Assembly: GCA_016716885.1 (NCBI GenBank)
Contig: JADJUV010000023.1
Span: 1-64,000 of the forward strand
Direction of reading: 5' to 3'
DNA from: Candidatus Trichofilum aggregatum
Lineage (GTDB): Bacteria; Chloroflexota; Anaerolineae; Promineifilales; Promineifilaceae
DNA: 64,000 nt
Shown: piece by piece, positions 54,836 to 62,944 of the stretch
Layout of the letters: the number at the start of each line of letters is the position of its first letter
Numbering within the stretch: position 1 is the first letter of the stretch
The notes under the pieces: generated by a model
The model's database searches: none
What the model was told of the DNA's origin: nothing
What the model saw: the letters and a program-made list of their open reading frames with translations, nothing else
Translations under genes and position numbers: made by a program

Positions 54836-55648
54836 TTACCGTTGTGAGGCGGCACTGGTAGTAATCTGGAAATTACTTTCGGCCATTAACTTGCCATTGA
54901 CCCAGATACCCAAAGTGTATTGCCCGGTAGCAAACCCTTCTTCAGGATTTAAGAAAACATAACCGGGACCATCATTGCCATAATTCCACAACTCATTGCC
55001 CCCACTTAACACCTTGCCATCACGCATCCATACCCAGGACCAGGCCATGCCATTTTCCATACCATCATAGTCGAAGGTGCCATACAGCGTAAAGAATCCT
55101 TCACTATAAGTGCGTCCCGGATTGATAGCTTTGTATTGGTCGTCTACAGCGGTGGAGAAAAACAAAGTCCCTAACATGGTATCGTCTTGCAACGAAGCCG
55201 TAGATGCGACTTGATTGTACTCCGTGGGAAGCAGTAAGACGGCTGATTCGGTTGAAGTGATGGTGGTGGTGGGGGTGTCGCCAGGGGCAGGGCGGTCAAT
55301 CAAAGAGGAAGTGGGGTCTAAAATGAGAAAAGGGGCTGGTTCGTCGGTAGCCTGCGTTATGGTGTTGGAAATAGCCGTGTCTGGTTTATTATTCACCAGA
55401 ATTGCCACACGGGGAGTCTCATCTTGAGGCTGTTCCCACCCGTAAGCGGCGGTAGCAGTAGCTAAAGAAATAAGAACCAACGCCGAGGTTGAGTATTGAC
55501 GCAGACGTTTTTGGGCTTGGACTCGCAAGAAAAAATAAGGGGAGCGTTTAGCTTCACGCCACGCTTTAAGGGTTTGCGCTAACATTGCCAGCGCTAACAC
55601 CGCAAATCCCCCTATTAACCAGGGAGCAACAGTTCCGTTTAACAGCAT
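54836..55648 (-). CDS. Membrane-anchored protein of unknown function with extracytoplasmic domain
   Basis: Start chosen at ATG 55648 (MLLNGTVAPWLIGGFAVLALAMLAQTL); the longer frame extends 114 codons upstream through repeat-like DNA and is rejected. The 270 residues have two TM segments (WLIGGFAVLALAMLAQTL; TSALVLISLATATAAYGW), a basic loop, a Pro/Thr stretch, and a folded domain with GTLFFSTAVDDQYKAINPGRTYSEGFFTLYGTFDYDGMENGMAWSWVWMRDGKVLSGGNELW and ending GQYTLGIWVNGKLMAESNFQI. The domain looks beta-sandwich-like. Family not recognised. Octamer-free. Confidence 0.6.
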   Translation of the reverse strand: MLLNGTVAPWLIGGFAVLALAMLAQTLKAWREAKRSPYFFLRVQAQKRLRQYSTSALVLISLATATAAYGWEQPQDETPRVAILVNNKPDTAISNTITQATDEPAPFLILDPTSSLIDRPAPGDTPTTTITSTESAVLLLPTEYNQVASTASLQDDTMLGTLFFSTAVDDQYKAINPGRTYSEGFFTLYGTFDYDGMENGMAWSWVWMRDGKVLSGGNELWNYGNDGPGYVFLNPEEGFATGQYTLGIWVNGKLMAESNFQITTSAASQR

Positions 55649-56039
55649 ATAGTTTTTTACTCTCTTCCCAATCTCTCCGCAATTGCGTGACATTATAACA
55701 AAGCCGTTGGAGCAAGCAAACGAAAGCGGCAATGTCACTTGATTGCCTCCTGTGCGCCTCCCCTTGGGTATAGGTGTAATCTCTGGTAAGATGAGATAGG
55801 TGTGAGAAAATGAGGTGACTGATAGATCGGGGGTGGCGGTTCGGAAATTTGAGCGTGAGAGAGAGTGAGGCGGTAGTGTGTAGGACAATTGTATACTTGG
55901 GGTTTTCCCCACCCCTAACCCCGCCCCAGGGGCGGAGAATTTTTTAAAGTGCCGGTTTTCGAGCGCGTTGACGCGCTCGAAAACCGGCATTCCTTGTCCC
56001 GCAACTCTCTAAATCTTGAGACTCGAAAGGAGTTTTAAC
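55649..56039. other. Intergenic region with family D repeat
   Basis: The head CCCCACCCCTAACCCCGCC (from about 55909) precedes perfect 18-bp hairpin arms TGCCGGTTTTCGAGCGCG (55950-55967) and complement (55972-55989) with a TTGA loop. The remainder is AT-moderate DNA without a gene. AAAGGAG at 56026-56032 serves the next gene. Confidence 0.75.
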
Positions 56040-56369
56040 TTGTTTAAGTTTGTGGTTATGTATCGGCGTGTAGATAACGAGGATGTGTTAGAAGCATTCT
56101 TTGCCAACACCCATTTGCGGTTGGTGGAGCAGTTACCCGGTTTGCTCAAGACAGAAGTGAGCCGTGTACAGGGTAAACCAGGGGGCCAATCTCGTTTTCA
56201 TTTGATGGTGGAATCCTATTTTGCTTCAAAAGAGGAGTATCAACGGGCGATGCTGAGCGAGACGGGTTTGGCCTTAATACAGGCGTTTAAACCCTGGGAT
56301 GAAGCGAAATTATTGGTTTGGTTCTATGCTGAAGCGTTTGAGGAAGCGGGCAAAGGCAGTCAGGTGTGA
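56040..56369 (+). CDS. EthD-like/ferredoxin-like-fold small protein
   Basis: Start chosen at TTG 56040, seven bases after AAAGGAG; the frame opens 24 bp earlier. The 109 residues (LFKFVVMYRRVDNEDVLEAFFANTHLRLVEQLPGLLKTEVSRVQ...FHLMVESYFASKEEYQRAMLSETG) have the alpha/beta pattern of EthD-type proteins, a dimeric ferredoxin-like fold often linked with P450 or small-molecule modification. No such partner is adjacent. It ends 4 bp before the Kelch gene end (convergent). Confidence 0.7.
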   Translation: MFKFVVMYRRVDNEDVLEAFFANTHLRLVEQLPGLLKTEVSRVQGKPGGQSRFHLMVESYFASKEEYQRAMLSETGLALIQAFKPWDEAKLLVWFYAEAFEEAGKGSQV

Positions 56370-56373
56370 GGGG

Positions 56374-57804
56374 TTATTCATTGGTGCTGGCCGCGGGTAT
56401 GAAAGCCCTAAAGGGAAAACGTTCATAGATGTAGGTATCAGCCAGTAGGGTGTTGCCATCGCGGCCGCCAATGAGGTAAACCTTCGTCTCGATGCTGGTC
56501 AGGCCAAAATGAACCCAACTGGATTGCTCCGCCAGGATGGGCATGTTGATGACCTGCCAGGTTTCACTGTTGGGGTCAAAGGCTTCGCCATACGTTACTT
56601 CCCCGGTGAGGCCGCCACCAAAAACGTAGAGTTGGTTGATGATGACAACTGCGCCGCCTGCTCCACGTGGGGTGAGGAGAGGGGGGCAATCTGACCAGGT
56701 TTGGGCGTTAGGTTCAAATCGTTCACAGGTATCTAATTCGGTTTGGCCGTTGTAGCCGCCCATGACGTAGAGTTGACCGGTGAGGAAACCACCAGCGGCA
56801 AACGCTCGCGGTTCCGACATGGGGGGCAAGGGTCGCCAGGTATCGGTCGCCGGGTCGTACAGATAACTGTCGGGTAAATAGGTAGTGCCGTTCCAGCCGC
56901 CAAAAAGGTAGAGGAAACTACCATCGGTGAGAACCAGACCCCCACTAAGAGGTTGAGGCAACGCGGCCGCAGGTCGCCACGCCCCATTCGCCGGACTATA
57001 CACCTCTACCTGGTTGGTCACGGTTCCATCGGTTCTTCGCCCGCCTAAGACATAAATTTCGCCAAATAAAACGGCCGCGGCCGCGTCAGCCACCGGCGTT
57101 GGTTTGTCCGGGCCAGTTGTCCAGGCCGGGGCATTGGGCTGGTAAATAGTCATATCAGCCGAAACCCCGGTTTCCGTTTCGCCACCAATGGCATATAAAT
57201 CCAGACCTACGGTGGCTAACACAAGCCCGGCTCTGGCGGTAGGCAGGGCCAGACTAGTCAGCCAATGATTGTCTTCGCCCACGACCTGGGGAGCGGTGTG
57301 TGTGGCCGTCGGTGTTATGGTGGGCGTGATATTATTGGCGGCCAGCCAGTCAGGTAGTTGGAGCATTAAGAAAACAAACAGGGCGAAACTAACCGTGCTA
57401 AAGAGCGTGATCCAGACCCAACGGCGCTGATAGGTTGGTGGGGTGGTGGGAATGAGTTCTTGGATTTCGGGAGGGGGCGGCGCGGCCGCGGTGCTTTCTG
57501 GTTGTGTGTCAACCATTTCAAGGGCGGGGGTTGGGTCGGGTTCCGGGGCAAGGGCAGGCGGTGGCAGGGGCGAGGAGTTTACCGTCATGTTGGGTAAACG
57601 AACAAGCCCTTGTTGTAGCGCAATAGCCGTGGCTTCCGTACGCGAAGATGCACCTAACTTGGTATAAATATTGCGCAGATGCACTTTGACCGTATTCGGG
57701 CTTATGAACAGCGTATCGGCAATTTCCCGATTAGACGCCCCCTTGATCAGCAGATCAAGGACTTCCAGTTCCCGCTCACTGAGGGTTTCTTCCTGCTCAA
57801 ACAT
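56374..57804 (-). CDS. LuxR-type HTH, transmembrane, Kelch-propeller protein
   Basis: Start chosen at ATG 57804. The 476 residues consist of: a LuxR-type HTH (LSERELEVLDLLIKGASNREIADTLFISPNTVKVHLRNIYTKLG, near the N terminus, residues about 8-66), a Pro-rich linker, one TM (WVWITLFSTVSFALFVFLMLQL), and a C-terminal six-blade Kelch beta-propeller. The blades read LYAIGGE, IYVLGGR, LYLFGGW, LYVMGGY, LYVFGGG and VYLIGGR. A TATAAT (minus strand, 57813-57818) lies only 8 nt before ATG, suggesting a leaderless or near-leaderless mRNA. Inference: a membrane-bound regulator whose outer propeller binds a surface ligand and whose cytoplasmic HTH acts on DNA. Octamers at 56461, 56963, 57077, 57482. Confidence 0.85.
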   Translation of the reverse strand: MFEQEETLSERELEVLDLLIKGASNREIADTLFISPNTVKVHLRNIYTKLGASSRTEATAIALQQGLVRLPNMTVNSSPLPPPALAPEPDPTPALEMVDTQPESTAAAPPPPEIQELIPTTPPTYQRRWVWITLFSTVSFALFVFLMLQLPDWLAANNITPTITPTATHTAPQVVGEDNHWLTSLALPTARAGLVLATVGLDLYAIGGETETGVSADMTIYQPNAPAWTTGPDKPTPVADAAAAVLFGEIYVLGGRRTDGTVTNQVEVYSPANGAWRPAAALPQPLSGGLVLTDGSFLYLFGGWNGTTYLPDSYLYDPATDTWRPLPPMSEPRAFAAGGFLTGQLYVMGGYNGQTELDTCERFEPNAQTWSDCPPLLTPRGAGGAVVIINQLYVFGGGLTGEVTYGEAFDPNSETWQVINMPILAEQSSWVHFGLTSIETKVYLIGGRDGNTLLADTYIYERFPFRAFIPAASTNE

Positions 57805-57812
57805 CACCAAGG

Positions 57813-57818
57813 ATTATA
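57813..57818 (-). promoter_or_regulatory. Candidate -10 box, near-leaderless start of the Kelch regulator
   Basis: TATAAT on the minus strand, 8 nt before ATG 57804, so initiation would fall at or next to the start codon. No -35 was found, so support is modest. Confidence 0.4.
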
Positions 57819-57941
57819 GCCAGGGCATTTGTGGGGTGCGAGTTTAGGGTTTCAAGTTTCAGGTTACAGGTTTCAAGCAGTTTTGCCATTCAGGTGGCTC
57901 TGCGGTTAAATTTGGGGATGATTCTTTGAGGATGGTGACAG

Positions 57942-58445
57942 GTGATAAAAAAGACGTTGGCGATGAAGGTGTTGGAAGGGAAAAAGATTCCTTATGAGGC
58001 GGTGGAATACCCTAGTACGGAGCGGGATGCCATGATGGTCGCGGCCGCGATTGGGGCCGCGCCCGAGCAAGTGTACAAAACCCTGGTGGTGGTACGGGCC
58101 AAAGGGAAACCATTTTTGACCATTATTGCCGCCCCCCAACAACTTAATCTGAAAAAAATGGCTAAAGCTGTGGGGGAGAAGAAGCTGGATATGGCTACCC
58201 ACAAAGAGGCGGAGCAGTTGACAAAATTACAGGTGGGGGGTATCTCGGCTCTGGCTTTGTTAAATAAAGGCTTTGTGGTCATCCTTGACCAATCGGCCCA
58301 GGCGCATGAGCAGGTGTATGTGAGCGCCGGTGAGAAAGGCATTAACCTTAAGCTGCCCGTGGCCGGGCTTATTGAGATAACCGGGGCGCAGGTGTTAGAT
58401 GTAGCGGATTGGGTTGAAGAGGAAAGGGGGGCGAGCGACGATTGA
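57942..58445 (+). CDS. ybaK: Cys-tRNA(Pro) deacylase-like protein (YbaK/EbsC)
   Basis: The 167 residues match the YbaK family: MIKKTLAMKVLEGKKIPYEAVEYP, APEQVYKTLVVVRAKGKPFLTIIAAPQQLNLKKMAKAVGEKKLDMATHKEAEQLTKLQVGGISAL and GEKGINLKLPVAGLIEITGAQVLDVADW. The conserved Lys in VYKTL suits the deacylase site. It hydrolyses mischarged Cys-tRNA(Pro). Octamer at 58041 in VAAAIG. Confidence 0.92.
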   Translation: MIKKTLAMKVLEGKKIPYEAVEYPSTERDAMMVAAAIGAAPEQVYKTLVVVRAKGKPFLTIIAAPQQLNLKKMAKAVGEKKLDMATHKEAEQLTKLQVGGISALALLNKGFVVILDQSAQAHEQVYVSAGEKGINLKLPVAGLIEITGAQVLDVADWVEEERGASDD

Positions 58446-58469
58446 TTCTCCCGACTGGCAAAACAAAAT

Positions 58470-59273
58470 ATGAGTAAAAAACCAACTTCGCGGCCGCGGG
58501 CTAATAATTTAGACGGCAAATCCTGGGTGCGCCACTCCATTTCCATCTGGAGCGACATTCGTAAAACGTCTGAAGAGCAGGCTATGAAACACCCGGCGAT
58601 GTTTCCCCAGGCCCTGGCCGAACGACTCATTCAGACATTTACGAACCAGGAGCAAAACACCGTATTAGACCCATTTGCCGGGACGGGTAGCACCCTCGCG
58701 GCCGCGAAATGTCTGCACAAATCAGCCATTGGCGTGGAACTGTACCCCCATTTTGTCGAGAAAGCGCAGGTTCGGTGCGCGGCCGCGGTCGGCAACGGCT
58801 CCGTCACCATCCACCAGGCCAATGCCGTAGATTTACGCCAATTGATGCCAGATGAATCCGTGGATTTTGTCCTGACCTCACCCCCGTATTGGGATATCCT
58901 GACCGCCCGGCGTACCGCCGACTACAAAGAGATTCGCACCTATGGTGATGGTGAGGGTGATCTGGGGTTGGTGAAGGATTATCACCTGTTTTTGGGGCAA
59001 CTTCAGCAAGTATTTGCGCAGGTGTACCAGGTGCTCAAACCCCGGGCCTATTGTTGTGTGGTTGTTATGGACATCCGCAAGAAGAATCGCTTTTACCCGT
59101 TCCACAGCGACCTGGCAGGGCGGTTACAAGACCTGGGTTTTATTTATGATGACCTGATGATCTGGGACAGGCGGCAGGAATATAACAATATGCGGCCGCT
59201 CGGTTATCCTTCCGTCTTTCGAGTCAACAAAGCCCACGAATTTATTCTCATCTTCCAAAAGCCGGGAGAGTAA
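58470..59273 (+). CDS. DNA methyltransferase, predicted N4-cytosine or N6-adenine type
   Basis: The 267 residues contain an N-terminal motif X-like HPAMFPQALAERLIQTF, SAM motif I LDPFAGTGSTLAAAK (FAGTGS 69-74), and catalytic motif IV TSPPYW (136-141). The Ser-Pro-Pro-Tyr form is common in N4-cytosine enzymes. Motif order I before IV, followed by a C-terminal FILIFQK, differs from beta-class enzymes. Target sequence unknown. Downstream at 4 bp lies a putative nuclease. The gene carries four GCGGCCGC sites (58490, 58698, 58779, 59192), the densest of any gene here. The first falls at codons 7-10 (Arg-Pro-Arg-Ala). Confidence 0.88.
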   Translation: MSKKPTSRPRANNLDGKSWVRHSISIWSDIRKTSEEQAMKHPAMFPQALAERLIQTFTNQEQNTVLDPFAGTGSTLAAAKCLHKSAIGVELYPHFVEKAQVRCAAAVGNGSVTIHQANAVDLRQLMPDESVDFVLTSPPYWDILTARRTADYKEIRTYGDGEGDLGLVKDYHLFLGQLQQVFAQVYQVLKPRAYCCVVVMDIRKKNRFYPFHSDLAGRLQDLGFIYDDLMIWDRRQEYNNMRPLGYPSVFRVNKAHEFILIFQKPGE

Positions 59274-59277
59274 ACCC

Positions 59278-59961
59278 ATGTCCTTTGGTGATAGACTGGC
59301 TCAAGCGGACACGCTGGTCGAAACGTTGCGCACGTACATCTGGGAACCACTGGCCCGGCGTCTCGATGTGGTTCCTTATGGCTATGAAACCCACATTGCC
59401 GCCCAGGTACGTACCGCCATGCGTTTCCTGCGTACCCCCACCGCCAAGTTTGTCCGTTTTACCCCCGACTTTTTTGTGTTGGATCGGCAAAAACCAGAAA
59501 ACCTGTACCTGCTAGAGTATAAAGTTACCCAGACACCTCTGTTTAGCCAGGCCCGCATTCGTCAAATGGGGCAAGCCGCGGGTATTTCTGACCTGAATTG
59601 GCCCGATATTGGGCAGATGGAAGCGGATGCGTATGATAATTACCTGAATTTGCACCAGGCCGGGTTGCGGGTGGTGGTGTTGAATTACTGTGCTTATCAT
59701 ACGCGGCCGCTACTGTGCGACTTCATCCAAAACATCCAAATTCTGCATCGTGATGTTGTCACCACAGAAACAAAAAAAGGGAGCCGAACTCCCTTTATCA
59801 ACTTCTATGCCCCAGCTATGCGCCAGCTAAGCCGGTTTTTATATGACGAACATGGAATCAAAGTCGCCGATTCAGCCTACCAGCAGGCCCTGCAAACCCT
59901 GGTGGCCCACCTGCCTATCAGCCATCACCCCAAATCACCTTTCAGCCCAGCCCTCACATAA
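59278..59961 (+). CDS. Putative PD-(D/E)XK nuclease next to a DNA methyltransferase
   Basis: The 227 residues start MSFGDRLAQADTLVETLRTYIWEPLARRL. The central TPDFFVLDRQKPENLYLLEYK fits a PD-X15-EXK active site (Asp64, Glu80, Lys82). A long alpha-helical part follows (MEADAYDNYLNLHQAGLRVVVLNYC). No catalytic-competence evidence beyond this. Known principle: methylase and nuclease genes are commonly adjacent in type II restriction. The 4-bp gap suggests coupled translation. It could instead be a conserved non-restriction nuclease. It is not a transposase. An octamer at 59703 is in the last third. Confidence 0.6.
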   Translation: MSFGDRLAQADTLVETLRTYIWEPLARRLDVVPYGYETHIAAQVRTAMRFLRTPTAKFVRFTPDFFVLDRQKPENLYLLEYKVTQTPLFSQARIRQMGQAAGISDLNWPDIGQMEADAYDNYLNLHQAGLRVVVLNYCAYHTRPLLCDFIQNIQILHRDVVTTETKKGSRTPFINFYAPAMRQLSRFLYDEHGIKVADSAYQQALQTLVAHLPISHHPKSPFSPALT

Positions 59962-60048
59962 GAAATTAACCAACGGCGTACGTCACTTTAGGGGAGTCGT
60001 CAGCCTTGCCTGACATAGGGCGGCACTTATTTGAAACACACCCATTGA

Positions 60049-60497
60049 CTAATTGTCGTCGCCAGAAAGCCCGGTCACTGGCTCCAATTGTTTTTCTAGT
60101 CCGGCAAAAAAGGCCAAATAATCTGAAGTTGTGATGATACCCACCAGAATGCCCTGGTCTACGACCGGAAATGAGCCAAACTTGTAGGTGGCTAACATAT
60201 TTGCCACAGCATAAGCCGACATTTCTGGGGTTACGGTCATGGGGTTGGGAGTCATGCAAGTTTCAGCCGTAAATTTTTCGATAATGTCTTTGCGGTGAGG
60301 CATATCTTGAGAAACGACGGGTGAATCCACAGCCAGGCGCACATCACGGTCAGTAATAATGCCGACCAGATCGCCATTTTCTATCACCGGTAATTGACGA
60401 ATCCCTTCTCGTTGCATCAAATAAATAACCTGTCGCAAAGGAGTATCAGGGCCAATTGTCAGGGGTCTACAGTCATCAAATCATTCACATTTAACAT
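60049..60497 (-). pseudogene. CBS-pair protein, single frameshift near the N terminus
   Basis: ATG 60497 (GGAG six bases upstream) opens MLNVNDLMTVDP, then a stop. One added base in the C-run near 60466 continues into LTIGPDTPLRQVIYLMQREG. The rest is two CBS motifs (IRQLPVIENGDLVGIITDRDVRLAV; CMTPNPMTVTPEMSAYAVANMLATYKFGSFPVVDQGILVGIITTSDYLAFF). CBS pairs bind adenine nucleotides. No other domain is attached, so it is a stand-alone regulator. Length 149 residues once restored. Confidence 0.8.
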
Positions 60498-60807
60498 GGT
60501 ACACTCCTGCGAAAATGGGGCTGAGGGTTGAGTGCTGAGGACTGAGTGCTGAGTAAACGCCCATTCGCCACTCGCAAACTCGCCACTCACTATTTCCAGC
60601 CATTCTGCAACGTTTATGATCACGTTCAGTGTACTTGAGAAAAGGTTGGCCTCTGCATGGAATATGTCACCTTTCCGAGGTGATTTTCAACCCCTTCACG
60701 CTTTGTTGTTTGTAACGATGTAATAAGCGTCGTAATATTGGATGCGTACGCTATCTCTAACTTCCACTTGCTGACTTCTTTATTCTAAATCTAACACAAG
60801 GTGTCTC
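60498..60807. other. Intergenic region upstream of the Ser/Thr kinase gene
   Basis: 310 bp with simple GAGTGCTGA-type repeats (60529-60596) and no gene. It must hold divergent promoters, but none matches strongly. AAGGTG precedes the kinase start. Confidence 0.5.
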
Positions 60808-62722
60808 ATGACCGGTGAACTACCCGCGAAAATTGATCGGTATGAAATCAAAAGCTTAATTGGTCAGGGGGGCATGGCCAGTGTTTACCGAGCCTATGAT
60901 CCCCGCTTTGAACGGGATGTGGCTCTTAAACTGATGCCTAAGGCTTTCCTGTATGAACCGGATTTTCGCACGCGTTTTATTCGCGAAGCCAAAACGATTG
61001 CTATGTTAGAGCATCCCAATATTGTGCCGGTTTATGATTTTGGTGATGATGCCGGTCAACCTTATCTGGTTATGCGTTTGATGAATGGGGGTTCACTCTC
61101 GGATAAGCTAGAAAATGGCCCGTTGCCCATGAATGAAGTATTGAAAATTATGGAGCGAGTGGGCGCAGCGTTGGATGCGGCCCATGAGCGGGGTGTCGTG
61201 CATCGAGATTTGAAGCCAGCCAATATTCTTTTTGATCAGTATGGCAATGCTTATCTGGCTGACTTTGGCATTGTGCGCCTGGCGGATGGTGGGGGGACAT
61301 CACTGACGGGTACGGGTACCATTGGCACACCGGGATACATGAGTCCCGAACAGATTCAGGGGCACCAACTGGATGGCCGAGCGGATATTTATGCGCTGGG
61401 TGTTATGTTGTTTGAGATGATTACGGGTGAACGTCCTTACAAGGCTGATTCGGCTCCCATGATGATCGTAAAACAGATGACGGAGGAAGTGCCTAAGTTA
61501 AGGAGCATCAACCCGAGTTTGCCAGGTTCATATGAGGCCGTGATCGAACGGGTAACGGCCAAAAATCGGGAGTCGCGGCCGCAAACGGCCAAACAGTTAG
61601 CAGTTATGCTCGCGGCCGCGATGAACGACCCTAATTATGTCCCACCACTCCCTGTTTTGGTTCCCCCAGGTGGGACACAACGCCTGGCTCCGCCACGTGG
61701 CACCGTTTCTCATAAAAAGCCAGTCACAGGGGATTCCACTGAAGTCATGATGGATAATCCCGTCCGCCGGCCACCCGTTGCTTCTACGACCCCCACCACC
61801 CATCCAACCTCCGTCGTTGGCTTTATGTGGGTTTATTGCTTTTGCTCCTGGTTATTCTGGGTGCGGCCGCTATTTTGTTCTTGAACAACGATGAACCGGA
61901 AGCGACCGTGGCTGCGGCAACACAAACTGTGGCCCCGACGGCTACTTTGGATGCGGCCGCGACAGCTACGGCCCTTTTCCTGCTCAATCCTCCTACGGCC
62001 ACAATCGAACCAACCGCCACCGATGCACCTACCGCCACGCCCGAACCAAGCCCAACCCTGGTCTTGACGGAAACAACCACCATCATAACGCCAACCTGGA
62101 TTATTACCGCCACCCAGGCCGCCACACTCTTTACCTTACCCCAATCCGGGCTGACTCCATGTGCGTGCTACTATCCACTGGTGATGTGATAACTGAGGTA
62201 ATTGGGCGTTCAGCAAATAGCAGTTGGCTCCATATTGTCGTAAACGGTTTTCAGGGCTGGGTAACGGCGCGTTTCTTTGCCAGCAACAACGCAGTAGCCG
62301 ATTTACCCGTGTCAAATTTTGAGGGTATAGTCCCTGGTGGATGTGAGGCAGGAACATCTATACCTGAGGCAGAACTAACACCCACCGTTGGTGCCGGTGA
62401 CTCAGGTGGTACCGCTTCTTATAATACTACGGGGGCTTCTGGCACATCAACCGGCAACGGTCAATGGAAAGTAGATTTTACGGTGCGCGTGCCCACTGGG
62501 GGAACCTACACGTTCCGAGTGGGTGAGTTGAGCACCACTGCTTTTTTCCAGAGTAGCGATGGTTCCCAGGATTCTTATGTGGTTACTGTTAGTGGTATTG
62601 GTTGTAATGCCCCTCTGGTAGCTGATCTGATTGTTACGCGGAATGGGCAACAATTGACCGTGGTGAATGAGCAGAATGGTCAAAGTGGGCCATTATTTAT
62701 CACTCAACCTTCAGTGTGTTAA
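60808..62722 (+). pseudogene. PknB-type Ser/Thr protein kinase with TM and SH3 tail, two frameshifts
   Basis: First frame (60808-61884): a complete kinase domain with IGQGGMASVY (18-27), catalytic Lys41, HRDLKPANI (132-140) and DFG (152-154), then a Pro-rich stretch. Second frame (to 62189): TM LLLLLLVILGAAAILFL and Thr/Pro-rich linker. Third frame (62159-62722): a bacterial SH3 domain (STGDVITEVIGRSANSSWLHIVVNGFQGWVTARFF) and a beta-rich C-terminal domain (KVDFTVRVPTGGTYTFRVG). Junctions near 61805 and 62150. Together it is a transmembrane kinase sensing through extracellular SH3. The kinase domain alone could still work. Octamers at 61575, 61612, 61863, 61953. Confidence 0.82.
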
Positions 62723-62814
62723 GAATGAAGCGGTGTTTGCGTTTTTGGGTGGGACTGCTGGAGTGTGGGAGTTTCTAGAGGTCGGCTTGATTTTCGCTTA
62801 TCTAGCGTTGGTGC

Positions 62815-62848
62815 AGGGAGGAAGGTCGCGGCCGCGACCTTCCTCCCT
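62815..62848. terminator. Perfect 34-bp palindrome centred on GCGGCCGC, likely terminator stem
   Basis: AGGGAGGAAGGTCGCGG (62815-62831) and its exact complement (62832-62848) meet at the octamer centre. TTTTC follows. It lies after the kinase gene stop (62720-62722). The octamer here is part of a regulatory stem, unlike most copies. Confidence 0.8.
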
Positions 62849-62944
62849 TTTCATTTAATCTGATGGGGCTGAATTATACTGGCAACGGGCATAATCCGAG
62901 GTTTTTTCGCCCTGTCGCGATCGCTTAGTCGCCGCGTCGGTATA
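62849..62944. other. Short intergenic space containing a single GCGATCGC (cyanobacterial HIP1 octamer)
   Basis: GCGATCGC occurs once, at 62917-62924, as TCGCGATCGCTTAG. It is the only copy noticed in the window. The gap has no gene. Confidence 0.6.
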
